A stretch of 64,000 nucleotides of DNA from Candidatus Cloacimonadota bacterium. GTDB lineage: Bacteria > Cloacimonadota > Cloacimonadia > Cloacimonadales > JAIOQZ01. Positions 24,765-33,897 of this stretch are shown here, in pieces (the stretch's first letter is position 1; every line of letters starts with the position of its first letter). The notes beneath the pieces were generated by a model. The model had not been told where the DNA came from. It did no database searches and worked only from the letters and a program-made list of their open reading frames with translations. A program made the translations under genes and the position numbers. The stretch spans positions 1 to 64,000 of the forward strand of contig JAIOQZ010000035.1 in the NCBI GenBank assembly GCA_021108395.1, in the 5' to 3' direction.

Positions 24765-26777
24765 ATGACCCGCAAGATGCTACTGATTTTGAGCGTTGCA
24801 ACGCTTCTTGGTTTTGCCACCAGCGCCTTCGCTCAGTTCGCCCCACCCACAGACCTTACCGCCGAGCTTCAAAACGACATCAACGTCTATCTCGAATGGC
24901 AAGAGCCAGCCGGCGCATCCAACACCCTTCGCTGGGACTCCGGCGAAAACACCGGCAACGCCATTGGCTTGAACGGCAACGGTGGTGTCTTCATCGTCGC
25001 AGCCCGTTTCAGCCCCACCGAGCTCGCTCCGTTTGACGGCATGGCCCTCTCGCAAGTCGAGATCTATGCCAACGACGAAGCGCCCCTCGTGCTCAAGGTT
25101 TACACCGGCGGCAGTTGGAATGGCGCCACCGGCGACAGCGGAACCGAGGTTCTGAGCCAGCCGCTCACCGACCTCACCTGGGAATCGTTCAACCTGATCG
25201 ATCTCGACACCCCCGTCACCATCGACGCCACCGAAGAACTGTGGTTCGGCTACGAAGTTGACGATCCGGGCGACGGCGTGTACCCCGCCGGTTGCGACCC
25301 AGGTCCCTGCACCAACTACTGGGGCAACCTGATCCTGAACGCAGGCTCATGGGCCAGTCTCGTTGACCTCGCTGCCACACTCGACTTCAACTGGAACCTC
25401 GGTGGATTCGTCACCAACACTCGCGGCCAGACCTTCCCGCTCACTCATTCGTTCGAGCAGGCCCAGGCCCCGACGCACACCAGCGCCTTTGAAGCATGTG
25501 GCCCCAGCGGCGACGTGCAGGTCTCGACCCTTCGCAACCGCGCGGTCACCAGCTACAAAATCTACCGTGACGACGTTGAGATTGCCGAGAACGCCGACCC
25601 AGGCGTGCAGAACTATCTCGACGAAGGCCTCGACCCGGCCACATACGAATACCATGTGACCGCCATCTGGGAAGACGTTAACGAGTCCGATCCCTCGAAC
25701 ATCGTCGAGATCGAAGTTCTGCCCATTGTGTACAATCCGCCCCAGAACCTCACCGCGCAGGTCAACGGCTCCAACGTCGTTCTGCAGTGGGAAGAGCCGG
25801 GCACCGGCGGCGGCGGCGAAGAAGAACTCATCTACGACAATGATGTAAGCACCGGAGCATACAGCTACAGCGGCTACACCATGGCCTCCCAGATGAGCCC
25901 CGCAGGCCCCTGCCAGGTACTCACTCTCAAGTTCCACACCACCATCCAGGCTGGTGACAACACCTTCAACGCCGAGATGTATAACTGGGAAGCAGGCGCC
26001 CCCGGCACCACTCTGCTTCACACCGAAGCCGTAACGGCTCTCGATGAAGTCTGGGTCGAAGTTGACGTAACTGGCGCCAACCTCACCGTCGATGGCGACT
26101 TCATGGTCGGCTTCGGCTCCATCAACGCCAGCACCTTCCTCAGCTACGACGGCGCACTTGACAACGGCCGCAGCTGGGACTTTGACGGTGCCGCATGGGT
26201 GTCATGGAATCAGGCCTACCTCATCCGCGCCATCGTGGCCTATCCCACCGGCGTCATTGCCGAGCTCGAGCCCGAAGTTAACCGCGACCGCCCCGAAGTG
26301 GAGACCTACAACGTCTATCGCGACGACGGCGCCGGCTTCAACTACATCGGCTCGCAGACCAACCTGTTCTACAGCGACATCGGCGTCGCCGGCGGCAGCC
26401 ACGATTATTACGTGACCGCAGTGTATGTTGGCGGCACGGAATCCGGCGCCTCGAACACCGTCAATATCCTCGACGTGAACGACAACACGGTTCCCGGCTT
26501 CACCAACAGCCTCGCAGGCAACGTGCCCAATCCCTTCAACCCGACCACCAGCATCGCCTACTCGGTACAGCAGGCCGGCCCGGTTGTCATTGAAGTGTAT
26601 AACGTTCGCGGCCAGCTTGTGAAGACCCTGGTCAACGAAACAGTCGAAGCCGGTCAGCACGAAGTCGTGTGGAACGGCGACGACAACAACAGCCAGAATG
26701 TGGCCAGCGGCATGTACTTCTACAAGATGAAGACCGGCCGTTACACCGCAACCAAGAAAATGATCCTGCTGAAGTAA
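24765..26777 (+). CDS. Secreted FN3-containing protein with T9SS C-terminal sorting domain
   Basis: A 670-residue secreted protein with a signal peptide (MTRKMLLILSVATLLGFATSAFA). Repeating units follow: an FN3-like start (PPTDLTAELQNDINVYLEW), a jelly-roll-like module (VFIVAARFSPTEL...LWFGYEVDDPGDG, about 60-215), an FN3 unit (ITSYKIYRD type, about 255-325), a second jelly-roll-like module (EELIYDNDVSTG...DGDFMVGFGS, about 350-460), another FN3 unit, and the sorting domain NVPNPFNPTTSIAYSV...KMILLK (about 590-670). No catalytic domain is visible; an adhesin or matrix protein is plausible. The next gene is a close paralogue fused to a peptidase. A strong terminator follows. Confidence 0.88.
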   Translation: MTRKMLLILSVATLLGFATSAFAQFAPPTDLTAELQNDINVYLEWQEPAGASNTLRWDSGENTGNAIGLNGNGGVFIVAARFSPTELAPFDGMALSQVEIYANDEAPLVLKVYTGGSWNGATGDSGTEVLSQPLTDLTWESFNLIDLDTPVTIDATEELWFGYEVDDPGDGVYPAGCDPGPCTNYWGNLILNAGSWASLVDLAATLDFNWNLGGFVTNTRGQTFPLTHSFEQAQAPTHTSAFEACGPSGDVQVSTLRNRAVTSYKIYRDDVEIAENADPGVQNYLDEGLDPATYEYHVTAIWEDVNESDPSNIVEIEVLPIVYNPPQNLTAQVNGSNVVLQWEEPGTGGGGEEELIYDNDVSTGAYSYSGYTMASQMSPAGPCQVLTLKFHTTIQAGDNTFNAEMYNWEAGAPGTTLLHTEAVTALDEVWVEVDVTGANLTVDGDFMVGFGSINASTFLSYDGALDNGRSWDFDGAAWVSWNQAYLIRAIVAYPTGVIAELEPEVNRDRPEVETYNVYRDDGAGFNYIGSQTNLFYSDIGVAGGSHDYYVTAVYVGGTESGASNTVNILDVNDNTVPGFTNSLAGNVPNPFNPTTSIAYSVQQAGPVVIEVYNVRGQLVKTLVNETVEAGQHEVVWNGDDNNSQNVASGMYFYKMKTGRYTATKKMILLK

Positions 26778-26794
26778 GCAGAACACTTACATAG

Positions 26795-26827
26795 AGAGAC
26801 CCGCTGCATAGCGGGTCTCTTTTTTTG
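26795..26827 (+). terminator. Intrinsic terminator after the 670-residue cargo gene
   Basis: AGAGACCCGC-TGCATA-GCGGGTCTCT forms a 10-bp stem followed by seven T, 17 bases beyond the stop codon. Confidence 0.9.
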
Positions 26828-26855
26828 CGCTTCTATCGAATCGCGCTTTTTTTTG

Positions 26856-26884
26856 TTGACGTTTGTCTGCCATAATTCTATACT
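26856..26884 (+). promoter_or_regulatory. Promoter of the C10 peptidase gene
   Basis: TTGACG at 26856-26861, exactly 17 bases, then TATACT at 26879-26884. Transcription would start near 26891, just before the ribosome-binding site GGAGAGG. Confidence 0.65.
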
Positions 26885-26912
26885 TTACAAACTATGAATC
26901 GAGGAGAGGATT

Positions 26913-29900
26913 ATGAAGAGGATATGCGCGCTCGTCTTTCTATTCGCCCTCACCGGACTGCTGTTCGCAGAGCCGGTAACTTCCGTTCAGGCCATGGGCA
27001 CAGCCATCGACTGGTTTACCCATGCGTCGGGTCAAATATCGAGTGAGGCAACTGTCAACGCCTGGCCCGGCAACACCGGGTCTCACCTGTGGCTCGTGTC
27101 ATTCGACGGAGGCGGGTTCGTTATCCTGCCGTCCGATGACGCCGCCTGGCCCATCCTGGCATGGGACGCTCAGGCAGCAGCCCCGGCCACCATCGACCAC
27201 CCCGGCCTGTTGAGTATGCTGAGAGGCTACACCCGCCAGCTCGAGTCCATCGCAGAGGCCGGACTGGGCAACGAGCAGACACGTCCTGCGTGGGACGCCA
27301 TCCAGCGTCACGATTTCTCGGCCTGGCCCCTCACCCGCGATGTCGCCCCCTTGCTCAGCACCACCTGGAACCAGGACTGGCCATACAACGCCGACTGTCC
27401 CGCCGACAATCAAGGTCCCGGTGGCCATGCCTACGCCGGCTGCGGCGCCACCACTATGGCTCAGATTATGAAGTTCTGGGCGCATCCCGAGACCGGCACC
27501 GGCCAGCACAGCTACAACCATCCCGACTATGGCGCCATCTCTGCCGACTTCGCCGCCGCGACCTACAACTGGAGCTTGATGCCCAACAACGTCACCGCCT
27601 ACAACGCCGAAGTGGCGGAAATCCTCTTCCACACTGGCGTAAGCATGGACATGGACTATGGCCCCGACGGCTCCGGCGCATATTCCTCGGATGTGGTTTT
27701 CGCCCTCCCGACCTACTTCAGTTACCAGAACTCCGTGCAACTCGTAGAGAAGGACAACTACACCACCACCATCTGGAATCAGATGATGCGCGGTGAACTC
27801 GACAACGGACGCCCCATCTTTTACGCAGGCTATGGCGACTATGGCCACGCCTTTGTGATGGACGGCTATCAGGGTACTGACCACTTCCACTTCAACTTTG
27901 GCTGGAGCGGCTCATATAACGGCTACTACTACCTCACCAACATCAATCCGTCCAACTATCAGTTCAATGACGATCAGGAAGCTATCATCGGCATCCAACC
28001 GGCTACGGGCGGCAATGACGGCGATCCCCCCTACAACCTTACCGCCCAGGTGCAGAATGAAGAAGACGTGCATCTGCATTGGTCAATGCCTACCGGCGGC
28101 GGCGACGTACTGCGCTGGGACAGCGGCGAGAACGGCAGCGCCGTTGGCTTGGGCGGTACCGGTGGCGTATTCATCGTCGCGGCTCGGTTCACCGCAGCCG
28201 AGCTAACCCCGTTTGACGGCATGAGCCTCTCGCAGATCGAGATATACGCCAACGACGAAGCGCCTCTCGTGCTCAAGGTTTACACTGGCGGCAGCTGGAC
28301 AGGCGCCGCCGGAGACAGTGGCGCTGAAGTACTGAGCCAGCCGCTCACCGGCCTCACCTGGGAAGCGTTCAACACCATCGATCTCGATACGCCCATCACC
28401 ATCGACGCCAGCCAGGAACTATGGTTCGGCTATGAGGTTGACGACCCGGGCGATGGCGTGTTCCCCGCCGGTTGCGACGGTGGTCCCTCAATCAACTACT
28501 TCGGCAATCTCATCTATAACGCGGGTGCCTGGGCCAGCCTGTATGATCTGGCGTCAACGCTCAACTATAACTGGAACCTGGGCGGCTTCGTCAGCGACGA
28601 CCGTGGCCGGCTCATTCCTCTCACCCACACGCCGGAACCCCTGCCAGTGTGCTGGAACAGCGACTTTGCCGCGACCAGCCCCGGCAATGACACCCAGCCA
28701 AACGCCCAGCGTCTCACCCGCGACCTCACCGGCTTCCGAATCTATCGCGATGGCGTCTTGATCGACATATTGAACACACCCGGCGCCCGCGACTACGACG
28801 ACGAAGGCCTCGACCCGGGCGTGTACGAGTATTATGTCACCGCGATGTACAATGACACTCAGGAGTCGGTGCCATCGAACATAGCCGAGGCAATCATCAT
28901 CTCTGACAACTACCCGCCACCAGAGAACCTGCAATACAGTCTCACCGACGACGACGTCATCCTGGACTGGGATGAACCCGGCGGCGGGGGCGGCACTACC
29001 GAAGAACTCATTTACGATAATGACACCGTGACTGGCGGTTACAGCTATGTGGGCTACTCGATGGGCACTCAGATGAGCCCGCAGGGGCCATGCCAGGTGA
29101 TAACTCTCAAGTACTACACCACCTTCCAGGGCGGAGGCAACACCTTCAACGCCGAGGTGTTCAACTGGCAGGGCGCTGCACCCGGCGCCACGCTGCTCCA
29201 CACCGAGACAGCCACCGCAGCCGATGACGACTGGATGGAAATCGATGTGAGCGCCGCCAATATCCAGGTCGATGGCGATTTCATGGTCGCCTTCGGCTCC
29301 GTCATCCAGACAGTTTATCTCGGCTACGACGCCAACCTCAACAACGGACGCAGTTGGGATTACGACCCAGGCGGCCCAAGTTGGGTACCCTGGAACCAGG
29401 CTTACCATATCCGTGCAGTTGTGCAGTATCCCGATGGCGCTGTGCGCGAGCTTCGCCCCGTCGTCCCCAGCGAGGCTCACCCCGGCATATCGAGCCAGTC
29501 TTGTGTCTCGAAGCATGGCTATGAGCGCCGCCGCTTCATCGACGCGGCGGCCAATCGCGTTCCACCACGCAACCGCCCGGCCATCGATCACTACAACATC
29601 TACCAGGACGGCGCTCTCATCGGCGCTACGCCGCCCACCACCACCTTCTACATTACGCCGTTGCCCATGCAAAACACGGAATTTTACGTCACCGCATACT
29701 ACGATGACGGCGGCGAGTCTGTCCCCTCGAACAGCGTCAACATCCTCGATGTGGACAACAATACAGTTCCCGGCTATGCCACTGGGCTTACGGGCAACTT
29801 CCCCAACCCCTTCAACCCGAGCACGACGGTGCAGTTCAGCCTGTCCAGCCCTGGCCTGGTGGAGCTGACGATATTCAACACCCGCGGCCAGCTTGTGTGC

Positions 29901-30053
29901 ACCTTGCTGCGCCAGAACATGTCCGCCGGCGAACATGAAGCTGTGTGGGACGGCGACGACGACGCAGGAGCGCCCGTGGCCAGCGGTATCTACTTCTGCC
30001 GCATGACAAGCGCGGACTACGCCTCCACCCGTAAGATGATCCTGCTGAAATAG
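26913..30053 (+). CDS. Secreted C10 (streptopain-like) cysteine peptidase with FN3 modules and T9SS sorting domain
   Basis: A 1046-residue protein. A signal peptide (about 1-20) precedes a Spi-type propeptide (about 22-110) that would keep the enzyme inactive. The C10 peptidase core (about 140-360) has Cys177 in YAGCGATTMAQIM and His312 in GDYGHAFVMDGYQ, then FNFGWSG. From about 375 to the end it matches the preceding 670-residue protein module for module: FN3, jelly-roll-like, FN3, second jelly-roll-like (EELIYDNDTVTG), FN3, sorting domain NFPNPFNPSTTVQFSL...KMILLK. A basic stretch near residues 860-890 is an insertion relative to the paralogue. It should be exported through the T9SS and degrade proteins outside the cell. 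Confidence 0.92.
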   Translation: MKRICALVFLFALTGLLFAEPVTSVQAMGTAIDWFTHASGQISSEATVNAWPGNTGSHLWLVSFDGGGFVILPSDDAAWPILAWDAQAAAPATIDHPGLLSMLRGYTRQLESIAEAGLGNEQTRPAWDAIQRHDFSAWPLTRDVAPLLSTTWNQDWPYNADCPADNQGPGGHAYAGCGATTMAQIMKFWAHPETGTGQHSYNHPDYGAISADFAAATYNWSLMPNNVTAYNAEVAEILFHTGVSMDMDYGPDGSGAYSSDVVFALPTYFSYQNSVQLVEKDNYTTTIWNQMMRGELDNGRPIFYAGYGDYGHAFVMDGYQGTDHFHFNFGWSGSYNGYYYLTNINPSNYQFNDDQEAIIGIQPATGGNDGDPPYNLTAQVQNEEDVHLHWSMPTGGGDVLRWDSGENGSAVGLGGTGGVFIVAARFTAAELTPFDGMSLSQIEIYANDEAPLVLKVYTGGSWTGAAGDSGAEVLSQPLTGLTWEAFNTIDLDTPITIDASQELWFGYEVDDPGDGVFPAGCDGGPSINYFGNLIYNAGAWASLYDLASTLNYNWNLGGFVSDDRGRLIPLTHTPEPLPVCWNSDFAATSPGNDTQPNAQRLTRDLTGFRIYRDGVLIDILNTPGARDYDDEGLDPGVYEYYVTAMYNDTQESVPSNIAEAIIISDNYPPPENLQYSLTDDDVILDWDEPGGGGGTTEELIYDNDTVTGGYSYVGYSMGTQMSPQGPCQVITLKYYTTFQGGGNTFNAEVFNWQGAAPGATLLHTETATAADDDWMEIDVSAANIQVDGDFMVAFGSVIQTVYLGYDANLNNGRSWDYDPGGPSWVPWNQAYHIRAVVQYPDGAVRELRPVVPSEAHPGISSQSCVSKHGYERRRFIDAAANRVPPRNRPAIDHYNIYQDGALIGATPPTTTFYITPLPMQNTEFYVTAYYDDGGESVPSNSVNILDVDNNTVPGYATGLTGNFPNPFNPSTTVQFSLSSPGLVELTIFNTRGQLVCTLLRQNMSAGEHEAVWDGDDDAGAPVASGIYFCRMTSADYASTRKMILLK

Positions 30054-30070
30054 GGTTACCACAGATTGAC

Positions 30071-30102
30071 AGACCGGCGACCTTCGGGTTGCCGGTCTTT
30101 TT
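30071..30102 (+). terminator. Intrinsic terminator after the C10 peptidase gene
   Basis: GACCGGCGACC-TTCG-GGTTGCCGGTC forms an 11-bp stem (one G-T pair) with a TTCG tetraloop and five T, close after the stop codon. Confidence 0.9.
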
Positions 30103-30151
30103 CGTGCATGGCTATCGACACCTTGTCGTTTGCTCTTCTACATGGTTTTCA

Positions 30152-30180
30152 TTGACAAACCGGCACATTGCTGATGTTTT
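30152..30180 (+). promoter_or_regulatory. Candidate promoter of the tyrS operon
   Basis: TTGACA at 30152-30157, 17 bases, TGTTTT at 30175-30180. The -10 is weak, but the position fits a short leader to the tyrS ATG at 30209, which is preceded by GAGGGT. Confidence 0.35.
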
Positions 30181-30208
30181 GTAATAATCTGATTTTTGAG
30201 GGTATAAC

Positions 30209-31411
30209 ATGACTTTTGAAGAGAAGCTGAAACTGCTTGAAAGCGGCGTCGAGGAGATCATCCCCCGCGCCGACCTCGTCGCCAAGCTCAAGAGCGCCGA
30301 CAAAACCGGCAAGCCGTTGCGGGTGAAGTATGGCATCGACCCCACAGGCCACGAGGTGCACATCGGCCACCTGGTGCCCATCCGCAAGATGCGCCAGTTT
30401 CAGGATATGGGGCACACCGGCGTCATCATCATCGGCGACTTCACCGCCCAGATTGGCGACCCCACAGGCCGCGACGAATCCCGCCCACCGCTCACCGCCG
30501 AGTTGGTGAAGCAGAACGCCGCCAACTATATGGAGCAGCTCTACCGTGTGCTCGATCCTGAGCGTACCGAAGTGCACTGGCAGATCGAGTGGTTCGGCGG
30601 CATGACCATGAGCGACGTGCTCAAGCTGCTGGGCAAGTTCACCCTGGCGCAGTTTCTGGCTCACGACACCTTCCGTAAACGCTACGAGAACGGCCTGCCG
30701 CTGGGCATGCACGAGCTGATGTACCCGATACTGATGGCCTACGACTCGGTTGCCGTCGAGGCCGACATCGAGCTGGGGGCGACAGAGCAGAAGTTCAACA
30801 TCCTCTGCGGCCGCGATATGCAGCGCTACTTCGATATGCCGGAGCAGGTCGCCATTCTTTCGCCCATCCTCATCGGCACCGACGGCAAGCAGAAGATGAG
30901 CAAGAGCCTGAACAACTATATCGCCGTGCTCGACACGCCCGCCGACAAATACGGCAAAGCGATGTCGATTCCCGATGCCAGCATTGTCAACTTCTTCCAG
31001 TACGCCACCACGTTGCCGCCAAGTGAAATCGACATGGTGAAGCGCGAGTTGAAAGGCGGCGAGGTGAACCCCAAGCACATCAAGATGCGCCTGGCCCGCG
31101 AGATTGTAGCCCTGTACGACGGCGCCGAGGCCGCGAAAGAGGCGGAGGCCGCTTTCGAGAAAGTGTTCGCCCGCGGCGACGTGCCCGACGACATGCCGGT
31201 GCTCGAAGTCGAGGGCCCGGTGTGGGTGGTCAAAGCCCTCACCGAGGGCGGACTGTGCAAGAGCAACGGTGAAGCGCGCCGGATGATGAAGCAGGACGCG
31301 GTGAAGCTGGACGACGTGAAGCTCACTGACGCCGACGCCGAGCTCGACATCACCGGCGAAGCTGTGCTCAAAGTGGGTAAGCGACGCTTCCTGCGTTTGG
31401 TAAGGAAATAA
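30209..31411 (+). CDS. tyrS: Tyrosine--tRNA ligase
   Basis: A 400-residue class I aminoacyl-tRNA synthetase of the TyrRS group with KMSKS rather than KFGKT, the TyrZ-like subgroup. HIGH is at 51-54 and KMSKS at 229-233. The tyrosine pocket segments (KYGIDPTG, IGDFTAQIGDPTGR, YPILMAYDSVAVEADIELGATEQKFNILCGRD) are clear, and an S4 RNA-binding domain closes the protein (about 335-400). It heads a plus-strand operon in which most genes touch or overlap. Confidence 0.95.
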   Translation: MTFEEKLKLLESGVEEIIPRADLVAKLKSADKTGKPLRVKYGIDPTGHEVHIGHLVPIRKMRQFQDMGHTGVIIIGDFTAQIGDPTGRDESRPPLTAELVKQNAANYMEQLYRVLDPERTEVHWQIEWFGGMTMSDVLKLLGKFTLAQFLAHDTFRKRYENGLPLGMHELMYPILMAYDSVAVEADIELGATEQKFNILCGRDMQRYFDMPEQVAILSPILIGTDGKQKMSKSLNNYIAVLDTPADKYGKAMSIPDASIVNFFQYATTLPPSEIDMVKRELKGGEVNPKHIKMRLAREIVALYDGAEAAKEAEAAFEKVFARGDVPDDMPVLEVEGPVWVVKALTEGGLCKSNGEARRMMKQDAVKLDDVKLTDADAELDITGEAVLKVGKRRFLRLVRK

Positions 31412-31412
31412 G

Positions 31413-32045
31413 ATGCCTAACATTCCGCAACTGCTCATCCTCGCGCCCATCCTGCTCATGAGCCTGACGGTGCACGAGCTGAGCCACGGCCTGGCGGCCT
31501 ACTGGCTGGGCGACGACACAGCCAGGCGCGCCGGACGGCTAACGCTCAACCCCCTGCGTCACCTCGACATCATGGGTCTGCTGGCGTTCATTATCTTCAA
31601 GTTCGGCTGGGCCAAGCCCGTGCCGGTGAACCCTTACAACTTCAAGAACTTCAAGCGCGACATGGCCATCACAGCCGCGGCGGGGCCGCTGTCGAACTTT
31701 CTGCTGGCAACGCTCGCTTCGCTGGTAGGGCGCGCATTCGGCGTTACCTACATGAACCTGGCGATGGGCAATACAAGCCTCTTCGGCGTTATCATCTATC
31801 TCGTCGTTCTCTACAACCTGGCGCTGGGCATCTTCAACCTCATCCCCATCCCGCCGCTGGACGGCTCGAAAATCTTAGGCGCGTTCCTGCCCGATGCCGA
31901 ATACTTCCGCTTCATGAGATGGCAGCGGCACGGGATGTTCATCCTGATTGGCATCCTGTTACTGGGAAGGCTGTTCAACATGCCCATCATCGCGGCCATC
32001 ATCATGCCTCCGCTCAACTTCATGCTGCGACTGCTGCTGGCATAG
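31413..32045 (+). CDS. Site-2 protease family (M50) membrane metalloprotease
   Basis: A 210-residue polytopic membrane protein. The zinc motif HELSH is at 21-25 inside the first transmembrane helix, and the third ligand lies in NLIPIPPLDGSK (about 140-151). Four to five hydrophobic segments are visible, and no PDZ domain, so it belongs to the short M50B type rather than RseP. The natural substrate is unknown. It begins two bases after the tyrS stop codon. Confidence 0.9.
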   Translation: MPNIPQLLILAPILLMSLTVHELSHGLAAYWLGDDTARRAGRLTLNPLRHLDIMGLLAFIIFKFGWAKPVPVNPYNFKNFKRDMAITAAAGPLSNFLLATLASLVGRAFGVTYMNLAMGNTSLFGVIIYLVVLYNLALGIFNLIPIPPLDGSKILGAFLPDAEYFRFMRWQRHGMFILIGILLLGRLFNMPIIAAIIMPPLNFMLRLLLA

Positions 32046-32056
32046 GACACACACGA

Positions 32057-33166
32057 ATGGACCCCACCGTTCTGATGCTCTATGATAATGTGATGGTGCT
32101 GTCGCTCGCCTTCTTCTTCGTGCTGGCGCTCACTCCATTCATCATCAAGCTGGCGTGCGTCATCAACTTTGTCGATAACCCCGAAGCTCGCAAGGTGCAC
32201 AAAACAGCAACCCCGCTCATGGGCGGGTTGGCAGTGTTTCTCGGCTTTTTGCTGTTTTCGCTCTATGGCGTGTGGGTCACGGCTGTGCGCCCCATCGACC
32301 TCGCTCTGCTGGGCTATCTGGCCGGAGCGGCTGTGGTGGTGGCGGTAGGCCTGATAGACGACCGCTTTGGCATGAAGCCGCTGCCCAAGCTTCTGGGACA
32401 GCTAACGGCCTGCGCCCTGTTTCTCGGCTCGCACTGGCTTCACTACCCCGACTTCCTCGAACTGTTCGGTCCCGTGTGGCTAAGCCTTCCCGTCATTGCC
32501 CTGTGGATGATTGGTTTGATGAACGCGCTCAACTTTCTGGACAACATGGACGGCATCATCTCCGGCATGGCCGGCATCCTGGCGCTGGGGTTCTACGCAG
32601 TCAGCTTCATGTCGAAAACACCGGCGCTGGCATCGCAGAGCAACTTCATCAGCCTGCTGTCGCTCACTTTCGCTGGAGCCATCTTTGGCTTCCTGCCGCA
32701 CAATTTCCGTCCCGCCAAGATATTCCTGGGTGACGCAGGCAGCATGTTCGTGGGCTATTTCCTCTCGACTATGGGCATCCTGCTGGGACGACTGGCAGTG
32801 ACAAGCCGCGCCAGCAAGGCCTACTTCCTTCTGCCGGTGCTGCTGCTCAGTTTCGCCATCTTCGACATCTCGCTGGTGAGCTACACCCGCAGGCGCGATG
32901 GCCGCCGTGTCTCACAGGGAGGCAAAGACCACTCGACCCACCGCATCGGCACGGCCATGCAGTCGGTTACAATCACAGCCCTGCTGGTCTATCTCATTAA
33001 CGCGGTCATCGTCATCACAACGATACTCGTTTTTCGTACGCACTCGCAACCGTTGCTCATCATGCTCACTGTCATTTTCGCCGTGCTATTCCTGTTGTTC
33101 GCCCGCAAGCTCGACCAGATTCCCATAGTCGTGCCCCAAAACCAACTGAAGGAACCCAAGGCATGA
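32057..33166 (+). CDS. MraY/WecA-family undecaprenyl-phosphate sugar-1-phosphate transferase
   Basis: A 369-residue membrane protein with about ten hydrophobic helices. It transfers a sugar-1-phosphate, probably GlcNAc-1-P, from UDP-sugar to undecaprenyl phosphate, the first step of a cell-surface polysaccharide. Family motifs are TPLMGGLAVFLG, VGLIDDRFGMKPLPKL, NALNFLDNMDGIISG, KIFLGDAGSMFVG and the late histidine motif GGKDHSTHRIG. WecA-like rather than MraY is favoured because the context is not a murein cluster. ATG 32057 (MDPTVLML) is the only sensible start, although its ribosome-binding site (AGGACA) is weak. Confidence 0.88.
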   Translation: MDPTVLMLYDNVMVLSLAFFFVLALTPFIIKLACVINFVDNPEARKVHKTATPLMGGLAVFLGFLLFSLYGVWVTAVRPIDLALLGYLAGAAVVVAVGLIDDRFGMKPLPKLLGQLTACALFLGSHWLHYPDFLELFGPVWLSLPVIALWMIGLMNALNFLDNMDGIISGMAGILALGFYAVSFMSKTPALASQSNFISLLSLTFAGAIFGFLPHNFRPAKIFLGDAGSMFVGYFLSTMGILLGRLAVTSRASKAYFLLPVLLLSFAIFDISLVSYTRRRDGRRVSQGGKDHSTHRIGTAMQSVTITALLVYLINAVIVITTILVFRTHSQPLLIMLTVIFAVLFLLFARKLDQIPIVVPQNQLKEPKA

Positions 33167-33897
33167 ACATTCACATTCTCGGCGCCGCCACCGGCATGCC
33201 CACGCTGGGCCTGCATCACGCGGCCGTGGCCGTGTATGCCGCCGACCGCACATTTCTGCTGGATGTCGGCGAGGGCGTGAGCAAACAGCTCATGCGCACC
33301 GGCCTCGACGGCGAAGCGCTCGACTTCGTGGCCGTGAGCCATTACCATCCCGACCACCTCAGCGGGTTGTTCATGCTGCTGCAAATGCTCAAGCTGCAAC
33401 GCCGCCGCAAGCCACTGGACGTCTATCTGCCAGAGCGCGAGGATGACATGGCGGCCATTTTGCGCATGTTCTATACATTCCCGGAAACAATGGGCTTCGA
33501 GTTGCGCTTGCTGCCAATGGAAACACTGCACGATAACGAGCCGTTTCTCACCCCGCTGCCCTCCGACCATCTGCACTGCTTCTATGACGCCTACGTCGAG
33601 AAGCAGGGGCTGTCCAATCCCTGTCTGTCATGGTCGTTCATGGTCGAGAAAGACGGGCGCCGCGCCATCTACACCGCCGATGTCCAGAAAATCGAGGCGC
33701 TCGAGCCATATCTCGACGGCTCCGACATGCTCATCATCGACGCTCTGCATCCGTCCGCAGACGTCATCATGGCGCTGGCCGAACGAAAAATCGCAAGAAT
33801 TGTTTTGACACACGGGCTTTCCAGCGCCATAAAACCTTTAATGAATAATAACCCAGCATTCGAGATCGCCAATGAATCTACGGACTACACTGTTTAA
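33163..33897 (+). CDS. Metallo-beta-lactamase-fold hydrolase
   Basis: A 244-residue MBL-fold protein related to RNase Z and similar phosphodiesterases. The metal site HxHxDH is SHYHPDH (His60, His62, Asp64, His65). Later ligands are likely in FLTPLPSDHLHC, IYTADVQ and LTHGLSS. The short length and absence of the RNase Z exosite make true tRNase Z uncertain. The start overlaps the preceding stop codon (ATGA); its last 26 bases overlap the next gene. Confidence 0.85.
   Translation: MNIHILGAATGMPTLGLHHAAVAVYAADRTFLLDVGEGVSKQLMRTGLDGEALDFVAVSHYHPDHLSGLFMLLQMLKLQRRRKPLDVYLPEREDDMAAILRMFYTFPETMGFELRLLPMETLHDNEPFLTPLPSDHLHCFYDAYVEKQGLSNPCLSWSFMVEKDGRRAIYTADVQKIEALEPYLDGSDMLIIDALHPSADVIMALAERKIARIVLTHGLSSAIKPLMNNNPAFEIANESTDYTV

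Noticed and set aside
28554-30062. A 502-codon open frame opposite the C10 peptidase gene
   Set aside because: Antisense shadow of a clear protein-coding gene, with no ribosome-binding site or recognisable family.
30149-31459. A 436-codon minus-strand frame opposite tyrS
   Set aside because: Histidine- and valine-rich mirror of the tyrS codons; tyrS has all catalytic motifs.
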